Source: Hallerella sp963656065 (GTDB lineage: Bacteria > Fibrobacterota > Fibrobacteria > Fibrobacterales > Fibrobacteraceae). Taken from it: 64,000 nt of DNA. The stretch is from positions 7,912 to 71,911 of the forward strand of contig CAVKGV010000012.1 in NCBI GenBank assembly GCA_963656065.1, read 5' to 3'. Of the stretch, positions 35,610 to 42,104 are shown in pieces. The notes under the pieces are model-generated. The model had not been told where the DNA came from and searched no databases. It worked only from the letters and a program-made list of their open reading frames with translations. The first letter of the stretch is position 1. Every line of letters begins with the position of its first letter. The translations under genes were made by a program, and so were the position numbers.

Positions 35610-35735
35610 GTTGTAAACGCTGATTCTAATCTAGAAAATCTGAAAGCAATTCACAACNNNNNNNNNNNNNNNNNNNNNNNNNNNNNAGTTGTAAACGCTG
35701 ATTCTAATCTAGAAAATCTGAAAGCAATTCACAAC
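35610..35735 (-). CRISPR. CRISPR array remnant, two 48-nt repeats around an assembly gap
   Basis: Identical 48-base repeats occupy 35610-35657 and 35688-35735. In the crRNA direction (minus strand) the repeat begins GTTGTGAATTGCTTTCAGAT, which matches the tracrRNA anti-repeat, so the array is transcribed toward cas2 and its leader should lie to the right. Between them are 29 N and one A, 30 positions in all, the usual type II-C spacer length, so at least one spacer and perhaps many are hidden. Phage sequence, not a leader, follows the right repeat. Confidence 0.9.
35658..35686. other. assembly gap of 29 N inside the CRISPR array
   Basis: A run of unknown bases that joins two sequence blocks at a repeated sequence. 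Everything to its right has a different base composition. The true array length and the physical linkage of the two sides cannot be judged from this sequence. Confidence 0.99.
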
Positions 35736-35776
35736 GGACGTTGCGACGGGGTGGTCTTTAAAGTGGGCGTCCGGGC

Positions 35777-35807
35777 AAAAAAAATCCCGAGGGAACCACC
35801 CCTCGGG
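35777..35807 (-). terminator. terminator of the phage early operon (after integrase)
   Basis: On the minus strand, CCCGAGGG (35807-35800) pairs with CCCTCGGG (35793-35786) around a six-base loop and is followed by a T-tract (35784-35777). It lies about 65 bases after the integrase stop and about 40 bases before the CRISPR repeat. Confidence 0.88.
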
Positions 35808-35872
35808 CAAAGGAAAAACCGGAGACCGAATCCCCGATTCTTCCCCCAATATATACAATCCGCGGCGGAAGG

Positions 35873-36874
35873 TCAAGCCTTCCCGAACATCTTTTCCACT
35901 TCGTCGGCGAGGTCCTCGTCGAGCACGTGGGAATAGATGGAGAGCGTGGTCTGTATGTTCGAGTGCCTCATGAGCTTCTGGACGGCCTTGGCGTTCACGC
36001 CCGCGCGGACGAGGTTCGAGGCGAACGAGTGGCGGAAGCGGTGGTTCGTCGCCTTTCCGCGGAAGCCTTCCGGAATCGCCCTTCTCGCCGCCTCGGCGAC
36101 CGGGGCGGGGGAGCGTCCCAACCCGGAGAAGTCCCACTTCCCGCCGGCCCGGCGGATTTCCTCGGCCATCCTTGCGCAGACCGGGACCTTGGCGGGCTTC
36201 GCCCCCTTTCCCGTGACGTAGAGGTTCCCGTCGCGGATGTCGCCGGGGACGGCCTTGAGCGCCTCGTGGATGCGCAGCCCGCAGAAAGCCATGAACGCCC
36301 ACAGCAGCCTGTGCCTCCGGGACGGGGCGCAGTCGAGAATCCTGTCCACCTGTCCCGGCGTCCAGAAGTCGCGTTCCGGCCTCGGGTCCTTGGTGGGCGG
36401 TATGGCGTCCGCCGGGTTCCTGATGTCGAGCCCCAGCGTGTCTATCGCCCGCGCCAGAGCCGTGCGGATGTTCCGCCGCATCGTGTTGCGCGTCCCGGGC
36501 TTCTTCCCCTGCACTGCTTCGGAAAAGGCGTCGGCGAGTTTCCGCCGGTCGATGCCTTCGAGCCGTTCCGTCCGCAAGCCTTTTACCGTCCTGAATGCGG
36601 CGAGCGCGGTCGTCACGGAGCTGCGGGAACAGCCGCTGCGCTCCAGGTAGAGTATGTACGCGTCGAACGCGTCGCCGAGCGTGGCGTCGGACTTTCCCTT
36701 TTTCCGGAAAGAGCCGTCTGCCACCCTGGCCTGCAGTTCGCCCTGCGCCTCCGCCTTGCGGGTCGTGCCGAGGCTCTCGTAGCGGATTTCCTTCGTTTCC
36801 GTGTCGAATATCCGGGCGTACCAGGTCATGATGTCCCTCGACCTGTTCCTCTGGCATAGCGATACCCTGAGCAC
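35873..36874 (-). CDS. int: tyrosine-type phage integrase
   Basis: A 333-aa tyrosine recombinase. The N-terminal Arm-type DNA-binding part is at about 15-55, a core-binding domain at about 60-150, and the catalytic domain has R201 (CGLRIHEAL), K223 (TGKGAK), H278-x2-R281 (HRFRHSF), H304 (LMRHSN) and nucleophile Y314 (LSIYSH). Start 36874 lies three bases after the excisionase stop; a start at residue 16 is also plausible. It would carry out site-specific integration at an attachment site expected just to the left. Confidence 0.94.
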   Translation of the reverse strand: MLRVSLCQRNRSRDIMTWYARIFDTETKEIRYESLGTTRKAEAQGELQARVADGSFRKKGKSDATLGDAFDAYILYLERSGCSRSSVTTALAAFRTVKGLRTERLEGIDRRKLADAFSEAVQGKKPGTRNTMRRNIRTALARAIDTLGLDIRNPADAIPPTKDPRPERDFWTPGQVDRILDCAPSRRHRLLWAFMAFCGLRIHEALKAVPGDIRDGNLYVTGKGAKPAKVPVCARMAEEIRRAGGKWDFSGLGRSPAPVAEAARRAIPEGFRGKATNHRFRHSFASNLVRAGVNAKAVQKLMRHSNIQTTLSIYSHVLDEDLADEVEKMFGKA

Positions 36875-36877
36875 GGG

Positions 36878-37120
36878 CTACCCCCTTTCCGGCCTTTTCC
36901 GCGGCGCGGTCGTTCGGCGGTCCACCCACTCGTCGGCCCATTCGGGGAGGATGAAGATGCCCCTCGCGTGGCGGAGATGGCGGATATTCTTCCGGTAGAT
37001 CTCCCTGCGGAGCGTGTGGTCGCTCATGCCGAGCGCCTTCGCGCATTCCCGGACGCTGTAGTAGTCCCTGTTGTTTATGCGCATGGAGGGGCGCACCTGG
37101 TCGTTAGGCTGCATCGCCAT
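36878..37120 (-). CDS. excisionase-like helix-turn-helix protein
   Basis: An 80-aa protein with a MerR/excisionase-type winged helix: YYSVRECAKALGMSDHTLRR then IYRKNIRHLRHARGIFILPE. It sits immediately upstream of the integrase and overlaps the membrane-protein gene by 17 bases. It likely directs excision or regulates int. Confidence 0.75.
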   Translation of the reverse strand: MAMQPNDQVRPSMRINNRDYYSVRECAKALGMSDHTLRREIYRKNIRHLRHARGIFILPEWADEWVDRRTTAPRKRPERG

Positions 37121-37544
37121 TTCCGCCCTCCTTTCCGCTTTCCCTTTCCGCCGCTTCCGCCGTCTTTTCGGGTACCGCCTTGGGCTTCCTCTTCCGGGGT
37201 CTGCCTCTCCTCTTGGCCCTTTCCGGAAGGATTCTCCCCCAGGAGTCCGTCCGCAGGGGCTTTCCCCAGACAGCCTCCACGGCGTCGTCGTCGATCATGT
37301 GCGTCTTTTTGAGGATGAGCCATGCGACAACCAGCCCGGCCAGGCTTATCGGAATGCACCAGGGCGAGGCCTCCCCGAGAAAGACGAGAATGCACAGGAG
37401 CGGGATCCAGAGGGGACACCCCAAGACAAAAAAGTAGAGGGGCAAGAATATGACTATCAACGGGATGGTCAGCAGATAGTACGCGATGGCCGTGAAGACG
37501 GTTAGCACGGCTTCCCACAGCCCCTTGAGAATTTTATTTACCAT
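37104..37544 (-). CDS. phage membrane protein with AT-hook-like tail
   Basis: A 146-aa protein with three hydrophobic segments (about 12-30, 31-56 and 62-78) and a strongly basic cytoplasmic-type tail containing RRGRPRKRKPK, which resembles an AT-hook. This combination is unusual. No family recognised. It may tether DNA to the membrane or act in superinfection exclusion, but that is speculation. Confidence 0.6.
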   Translation of the reverse strand: MVNKILKGLWEAVLTVFTAIAYYLLTIPLIVIFLPLYFFVLGCPLWIPLLCILVFLGEASPWCIPISLAGLVVAWLILKKTHMIDDDAVEAVWGKPLRTDSWGRILPERAKRRGRPRKRKPKAVPEKTAEAAERESGKEGGNGDAA

Positions 37545-37605
37545 TTCCGGTTTCTCCCTTGGAAAGGCCTCCGGGTCGTCCGGGGGCCGTCTCCTTTAAT
37601 CTATG

Positions 37606-37844
37606 TTAATTTTCGGGTTTCGTTCCTTTTTCTAAGTTTTCCGGGCGGCTCCGGGCGATCCGCTCGCGTGTTGCGTACGCGTGCGTCTCGACGTGCCGGA
37701 GCGCCTGGAAGAACTCGTTCCGTTCCGCGTTGCACCGTCCTAGGGCCTCGCCGAGCGAGACGACTTTCTTGCACAACGCTTGCAGCAGGGGGGGGTATCG
37801 CTTGCGTTCAGCATACGCTTACAGTCCTTGACCGTGACGATCAT
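37606..37844 (-). pseudogene. small phage protein gene split by a frameshift at a C8 run
   Basis: The ATG at 37844 overlaps the upstream stop (ATGA), as the neighbours do. The frame reads MIVTVKDCKRMLNASDTPP, then a run of eight C (37795-37788 on the minus strand), and soon after stops at 37740. One extra base at the run opens a 60-codon frame to a stop at 37606 (LLQALCKKVVSLGEALGRCN and so on, helical, with GC-rich third positions like the neighbours). So the real product is probably about 80 aa. Sequencing error, phase variation, or a -1 ribosomal slip at C-CCC-CCC would all explain it. Confidence 0.6.
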
Positions 37845-38326
37845 GCCGCCTCCTTGTTGCGCGCTTCCGGGGCGGCGGATTTTTCCGCCGCTCTTTTCCT
37901 TTTGCGGTACTCGGCGCGGACGCCGACGAAGATCTCGCGGAACGTGAGCGGGACGGGGATTTCCGGGAACGGCTCGAGGTAGGCCATGGAATACATGGCT
38001 CTCTGCCGCGTCCTCCGGTCCATGCAGCCTTCGACGTTGCGGAAGGCTTCCAGGGCGAAGAGGGGCGCGCCTTGCGCGAAGAGCGTCTCCGGGTCCTTGT
38101 AGAATTTCCGCACGAACGCCTCGGCGAGGGACGCCGCCTTGCGCATGGTCCGTTTCGAGCCTAGGGCCTTGCGGATGTTGGCGTGCCACTCCATGTCGGT
38201 GGTGGGGTTCTCGACGGCGAGTTCGTCCGCCACTCGGTCGCGGATCTGGTCCAGGACGCATTCCGCGAAGATTTTCCTGCGTGTCGCGGCCGGCAGGGTC
38301 TCGGCCTTTGTGGTTTTCCTTGTCAT
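37841..38326 (-). CDS. hypothetical phage early protein
   Basis: A 161-aa charged, mostly helical protein (LAEAFVRKFYKDPETLFAQG) with a basic, alanine-rich tail. Its stop overlaps the next start by four bases. No recognisable domain. Confidence 0.65.
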   Translation of the reverse strand: MTRKTTKAETLPAATRRKIFAECVLDQIRDRVADELAVENPTTDMEWHANIRKALGSKRTMRKAASLAEAFVRKFYKDPETLFAQGAPLFALEAFRNVEGCMDRRTRQRAMYSMAYLEPFPEIPVPLTFREIFVGVRAEYRKRKRAAEKSAAPEARNKEAA

Positions 38327-38341
38327 GGGGGACTTCCTTTT

Positions 38342-38746
38342 TCAGGTGTTTGGATTTGGGTTGGGGTTTTCCGGGGGATTGGCGGCGTTTCCGCCTTCCA
38401 TGGCTTTCCGCTCCGCGGCGTCGGCGGTGCGGATTTCCTCGGCCATGGTGGCGAGGCTGTGCATCGCCAGCGCCGCTATCTGCTCGAAGGGGATTCCGTC
38501 CTTGCGGAGGCGCCGGATCTCGCCTTCGGAGGCGACCAGGCAGGCCACTTCCGGGACGAGGGACGGGTTGAGCTCGCGGAACTTCGAGAAGTTCGCGAAG
38601 AACAGGTCGAGGTAGTTCCGGGCGTTCGCCTCGAGCTCCACGGCGTCTATCTGCATGTCCTCGTTCGCCTTGGCGGCCTGTTCCGGGGGGACGCGGAAGG
38701 GGCTTTCCTGGTAGTCCGGGTTCGGGGTTCCGTCCATGATGCTCAT
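38342..38746 (-). CDS. hypothetical phage early protein
   Basis: Start at ATG 38746, overlapping the upstream stop by four bases, gives 134 aa. Acidic and helical, ending in an Asn-Pro repeat (NPPENPNPNPNT). The longer in-frame extension is arginine-rich shadow sequence of the previous gene. Function unknown. Confidence 0.6.
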   Translation of the reverse strand: MSIMDGTPNPDYQESPFRVPPEQAAKANEDMQIDAVELEANARNYLDLFFANFSKFRELNPSLVPEVACLVASEGEIRRLRKDGIPFEQIAALAMHSLATMAEEIRTADAAERKAMEGGNAANPPENPNPNPNT

Positions 38747-38973
38747 CGGGAGGCTCCTTTGCGGAAGAGGGCGTACCAGGTCCGCACCATGGGGTACTTG
38801 TCCTTCGGCACGTCGCCGGACGTCGCGAATCCGCAATTGCGGAGCGTCTCGCGGAGCCTGTCGAACGCTTCCGGGCATTCGGCCTTCATCGCTCGGAGCT
38901 CGGAGGCGAAGCTCGCCTGGCGTTCCTTGCGCTCTTCCGGCGTCTCCGCCGGGGTCTCTTCTTTCCTTGTCAT
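38743..38973 (-). CDS. hypothetical phage early protein, small
   Basis: Start at ATG 38973, overlapping the upstream stop, gives 76 aa: a charged N-terminus (EETPAETPEERKERQ) then FDRLRETLRNCGFATSGDV. No family recognised. Confidence 0.6.
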   Translation of the reverse strand: MTRKEETPAETPEERKERQASFASELRAMKAECPEAFDRLRETLRNCGFATSGDVPKDKYPMVRTWYALFRKGASR

Positions 38974-39476
38974 GTTCCTTCCTCTCGGGTTGGGGGTTGT
39001 TGTCTTTGGTTCTTCCTCGCGGCGTTGCGCTCTCGCTTGCGGCGGTCGAAGCCTCGGAGGGCGACGTTCCAGGGCGCGCGGAGGGTCTTCCAGAGGTCCT
39101 TGCGCGTCATCCACTCGTGGAACTCGCGTCCTGTGTCGGGGTCGATTCCGGCGACGGCGCACACGTCGTACACCTCGTCGAGTCCGGGCGGCTCCGTTCC
39201 GTCTCCGTCCGGCGCCTTGTCCGCGGACGGCTCCGGGGGGCGTCGCGAGTTCCAGTAGCCGGAAATCCGGTTCCGCTGCCGGGCGCAGTACGCCTCCGCC
39301 TCCTCGATCATCCGCGCCTCCTCCGTGCCGGCGGGGGCTTTGCCGTCGATGAGGCGGGATAGCATGAGTTTAAAGCGGGCGCCGGCTTTGAAATTGGTTC
39401 GGGTTGTTTCCGAAATCCAATTCTTTGGGTAGAACTTGAACCAGCGGGGCGTCCTATCCTTGGGGTCTCTCGGCAT
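38970..39476 (-). CDS. hypothetical phage protein, possibly replication-related
   Basis: A 168-aa basic protein opening RWFKFYPKNWISETTRTNF, a layout loosely like the N-terminus of DUF1376/replisome-organiser proteins of phages, and later GYWNSRRPPEPS. The likeness is weak and from reading only. It overlaps both neighbours. If the phage has any replication initiator in this window, this is one of the few candidates. Confidence 0.55.
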   Translation of the reverse strand: MPRDPKDRTPRWFKFYPKNWISETTRTNFKAGARFKLMLSRLIDGKAPAGTEEARMIEEAEAYCARQRNRISGYWNSRRPPEPSADKAPDGDGTEPPGLDEVYDVCAVAGIDPDTGREFHEWMTRKDLWKTLRAPWNVALRGFDRRKRERNAARKNQRQQPPTREEGT

Positions 39477-39642
39477 CGGTCCTCCGGGTCTCGGCGTCCA
39501 CGAGGGCGTCCACCAGCGCGCCTAGCGTGCGGATGCCGCGGGAGTAGTAGGTCTTTCCGATGAGGGCGGCCATCCTCTCGCGCGTATCCTTGCTCACGCG
39601 GATGAGGGTGAACCGGCCTTGCGGCGGGACTGCGAGTTTCAT
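39454..39642 (-). CDS. small phage protein, possible ribbon-helix-helix
   Basis: Start at ATG 39642 gives 62 aa. The sequence GRFTLIRVSKDTRERMAALI followed by a helix (LGALVDALVDAETRR) fits a ribbon-helix-helix or Arc-like small DNA-binding fold. Overlaps the ASCH-like gene by four bases. Confidence 0.6.
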   Translation of the reverse strand: MKLAVPPQGRFTLIRVSKDTRERMAALIGKTYYSRGIRTLGALVDALVDAETRRTDAERPQG

Positions 39643-40160
39643 TCGTTTCCTCCTTGTTCTGGGGTTGTTTCCGTTTCCTTGTCTCCGTCGGGCGCGTCGG
39701 CGAGCACCGTGGTCTCCTTCCAGCTGAGCGGGGCCTTGCGGCACTCCGGGCGCGCCTGGAAGATATCCGTGAACTGGTCGAGCGTGAGCGGGACCGTGTG
39801 GCGGGGGTTCAGCACCGGGACTATCGTCACGGCGGGTTCGTCCGGCGACATCTCGAGCAGCTCCTCGAACTCCGCCTGGGGCATTCCGGAAAGCTCGCAG
39901 GCGTCGAGCACGCGCTCGCGCTGGGCGGCGGACCGCATCAGGTCCGGGTGCATCCGGGCGCAGCTCCGCGTCTCGAAAAGGCCGACGACCTTGTGCCGGG
40001 ACTTCGGGCCGCACTCGTACACGAACACCTTGCCTTCGAAGCTCTGGGGGAACGACTTCCGGTATTCCGCCTTCTTCGTTCCGCCGAGGAGCGCGGGGAC
40101 GTGCTCGGCTCGGAGGCTGAGCAGGACCGCCTTCTCGAATCTCTTCGGGTTCTCTGTCAT
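39639..40160 (-). CDS. ASCH-domain-like phage protein
   Basis: Start at ATG 40160 gives 173 aa. The first 60 residues (VLLSLRAEHVPALLGGTKKA, EYRKSFPQSFEGKVFVYEC, KVVGLFE) match the small ASCH fold, an RNA- or modified-base-binding module common in phages. The remainder is acidic. Role unknown; four-base overlaps at both ends place it in the early operon. Confidence 0.65.
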   Translation of the reverse strand: MTENPKRFEKAVLLSLRAEHVPALLGGTKKAEYRKSFPQSFEGKVFVYECGPKSRHKVVGLFETRSCARMHPDLMRSAAQRERVLDACELSGMPQAEFEELLEMSPDEPAVTIVPVLNPRHTVPLTLDQFTDIFQARPECRKAPLSWKETTVLADAPDGDKETETTPEQGGNE

Positions 40161-40465
40161 GCGGGCCTCGCCTTCGCGCCGGCGCGCGTCGTGAGGGTGG
40201 CCGCCTTGTTTCCTCTGCGGGCCTCGGCGAGGCTCGGCGGGAACGTGGCGCATTTGGCGATGATTCCGACGAGGACCGCCGCGGCGGCCTTGCGGCGTCC
40301 GCGGTCGGGGTCGCTCGTCGCCGTGTCCGCGAGCGAGACGCACGCCTTGAGGGGCGTCGGCTCCTTCGAGAACGCCTCTTCCATCAGGGAGCGGGCGAGC
40401 TCGAACTCGCGCATCGCCGCTTCCGCCTCGGCCTTGGGGGCCGTGTTTCCGTTTCTTGTTTCCAT
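40157..40465 (-). CDS. hypothetical phage early protein
   Basis: A 102-aa helical protein (REFELARSLMEEAFSKEPTP; RRKAAAAVLVGIIAKCATFP) with a basic tail. No domain recognised. Confidence 0.6.
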   Translation of the reverse strand: METRNGNTAPKAEAEAAMREFELARSLMEEAFSKEPTPLKACVSLADTATSDPDRGRRKAAAAVLVGIIAKCATFPPSLAEARRGNKAATLTTRAGAKARPA

Positions 40466-40523
40466 GTGTGGGTGGCGATCTGTCCGGTATCGCGAGACGG
40501 GTTGCTGGGTGAAACTTTTTCCG

Positions 40524-40724
40524 CTATCCGGGGATTGAGGCGAGGATGTCCAGGATTTCCGGGAGGTTCTTGAAGGCGACGTAGAAGGCGGCGCAGAGGG
40601 CGATGACCGTGAGGTCCTTGGCGCAGTCCTTCGCTCCGTACTTCCTTCTTTCCGGGCGCTTCCATTCTCGGATCGGCTCGGCCTTGGAGCAGTCGAACAG
40701 GGGGAGTCCGCCTTCGTGCCTCAT
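40524..40724 (-). CDS. small phage membrane protein
   Basis: Start at ATG 40724 overlapping the upstream stop gives 66 aa. A basic N-terminal half (REWKRPERRKYGAKD) precedes one hydrophobic segment (LTVIALCAAFYVAF). Function unknown. Confidence 0.6.
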   Translation of the reverse strand: MRHEGGLPLFDCSKAEPIREWKRPERRKYGAKDCAKDLTVIALCAAFYVAFKNLPEILDILASIPG

Positions 40725-41050
40725 GCGTCCTCCTTGTCCTGGGCCGCGAGCACGGCGTCGATGGAGCGGAGGGTGGGGCGGAACGCGGCGAGCATCTCCT
40801 TGAGGGAGCGGAACGAGGCTCCGGCCTCGATTTCCTTGCTGTTTCCGTCGGGGTAGCGTTCCTGGTGGCTCACGTCGCACCAGGCGTCCGGGCAGAGCCT
40901 TTCCATCGCCTCGGCGGCGGCCACGATTCCGGCGAGCGTCGGGCGCTTGAAGTAGTGGGATTCGTACCATTCGTACGGGAACGCCTTGGGCGTCTTCGGA
41001 TAGACGATCAGCGTGAAGTATTCGGTCGTGTCTTGCGCGGGGTTTCTCAT
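40721..41050 (-). CDS. hypothetical phage early protein
   Basis: Start at ATG 41050 gives 109 aa. Contains TEYFTLIVYPKTPKAFPYEW and a tryptophan/cysteine-containing segment (CPDAWCDVSHQERY), suggesting a small alpha/beta fold. Not recognised. Upstream it is separated from the J-domain gene by 26 bases. Confidence 0.6.
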   Translation of the reverse strand: MRNPAQDTTEYFTLIVYPKTPKAFPYEWYESHYFKRPTLAGIVAAAEAMERLCPDAWCDVSHQERYPDGNSKEIEAGASFRSLKEMLAAFRPTLRSIDAVLAAQDKEDA

Positions 41051-41076
41051 GGGTGTCTTCCTTTTTTGTGTGGGGG

Positions 41077-41583
41077 TTATGCGATTTCCTTGCGGGCGTG
41101 TCCGAACCTCGCGGAGCCGTGCATGGCGCGGACCTCGTCGAGGGTGAAATGCTTCCGGGAGTGTTTCCGGTAGGGTTCGGCGTGGAAGTACCAGGCGGCC
41201 TTTTTCGGCGACCAGCGGAATCCGCTCTCCTTGAGGGCGTCCTTGTTCGCTCGCGTGTCTCCGGTGATCCAGAGCCACGTTCCGATGATCTCGAGTTCCA
41301 GTCCGGGGGTTCCGGCGAAGCGGTACGCCTTCTCTCTGGTCTCTTCCGGGAGCGTGTCGGCGTCGAAGCCGTCGGTCTCGTTTTCGGGGGATTCCTGGGC
41401 TTCCGCCTGGAAGCGGGACGGGTCGTTCGCGAGCCTCTCGTAGAGGGAGTTGGCGAGCTGGCAGAGTTCCGCGCTTCCGCCTTTGTCGGGGTGGCACTCG
41501 CGCACGATGGCGAGCCAGGCTCTTTTCAGTTCTTCCGGGGTCCTTGCGCCGCAAAGCGCGGTCTTGATTTCGTTCTCGGTCAT
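41077..41583 (-). CDS. J-domain protein, first gene of the phage early operon
   Basis: A 168-aa protein. A short J-domain is at about 1-55, with the essential HPD at 31-33 (IVRECHPDKGG), lacking the G/F and zinc regions of DnaJ. The C-terminal domain (GLELEIIGTWLWITGDTRAN, SGFRWSPKKAAWYF) is a small separate fold seen in phage J-domain proteins. It probably recruits host DnaK. Being first after the operators, it should be among the earliest lytic products. Confidence 0.8.
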   Translation of the reverse strand: MTENEIKTALCGARTPEELKRAWLAIVRECHPDKGGSAELCQLANSLYERLANDPSRFQAEAQESPENETDGFDADTLPEETREKAYRFAGTPGLELEIIGTWLWITGDTRANKDALKESGFRWSPKKAAWYFHAEPYRKHSRKHFTLDEVRAMHGSARFGHARKEIA

Positions 41584-41600
41584 GGTGTTTTCCTTTTGTA

Positions 41601-41701
41601 GTTAATGCATTAACAAATATACATTAACAAATTAACATTTTCAATGAAAAAATTAAAGAATTAACAAAAAGTCGTGGATTATTTGTTAATAGATTAACAA
41701 T
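41601..41701. promoter_or_regulatory. operator array between early operon and repressor
   Basis: AT-rich 100-base region with a repeated half-site ATTAAC: a perfect palindrome GTTAATGCATTAAC (41601-41614), direct copies at 41623-41628, 41631-41636 and 41659-41664, and the palindrome GTTAATAGATTAAC (41685-41698). It sits exactly between divergent early and repressor genes, so the repressor encoded at 41733 is the natural binder. The repressor's own RBS follows the last site. Confidence 0.8.
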
Positions 41702-41732
41702 GATGTATATTATTGAAAAAGGGAGGTCTCGT

Positions 41733-42104
41733 ATGGATAAGGAAGAAATCAAAAACAAATTTGCCCGTGGTCTGTGCGAGTTTACAAGCCGTACGGGCTA
41801 TACCCATGAAGAACTTTCCAAAATTATTGGGTGTTCTCAAGCCAATATATCCCATCTAAAAAGTGGGAAAACAGTCCCGCATTTGAACATCATTTATAAT
41901 CTTCTTGAGCATGGGATGACCCTAGAAGAAGCTTTCGGTCCAGAATTAGCAAAGAAGCTCGTTTCCCAGTCGCAGCCGTCAAAGCCCCCCGTCCCGGAGT
42001 CGCCACTGGAAAAGGCGAGGTTCGTGAGGGCGGGACTGAAGGAGCTTCTCGCGCAGCTGACGGAACTCGACGCCCGGCTTCCCGACGTTCCCGAAGACAG
42101 ATAA
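41733..42104 (+). CDS. phage repressor-like HTH (XRE-type) regulator
   Basis: Start ATG 41733 has GGGAGG seven bases upstream; an ATG at 41703 is in frame but inside the operator region. The 123-aa protein has an XRE helix-turn-helix at about 20-62 (YTHEELSKIIGCSQANISHL) and a C-terminal helical region, but no LexA-type peptidase, so it is unlikely to be cleaved by RecA. The first half is AT-richer than the surrounding phage DNA. Likely the lysogeny repressor. Confidence 0.82.
   Translation: MDKEEIKNKFARGLCEFTSRTGYTHEELSKIIGCSQANISHLKSGKTVPHLNIIYNLLEHGMTLEEAFGPELAKKLVSQSQPSKPPVPESPLEKARFVRAGLKELLAQLTELDARLPDVPEDR

Noticed and set aside
35610..35735. Reading the CRISPR array as transcribed on the plus strand, continuing from cas2
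   Set aside because: The anti-repeat in the tracrRNA pairs with the 5' part of the minus-strand repeat, and a strong hairpin after cas2 would stop plus-strand readthrough.
35709..37046. A 445-codon minus-strand frame covering the integrase
   Set aside because: Out of frame with the clear tyrosine recombinase; arginine/glycine-rich shadow, and it would read through the terminator at 35777-35807.
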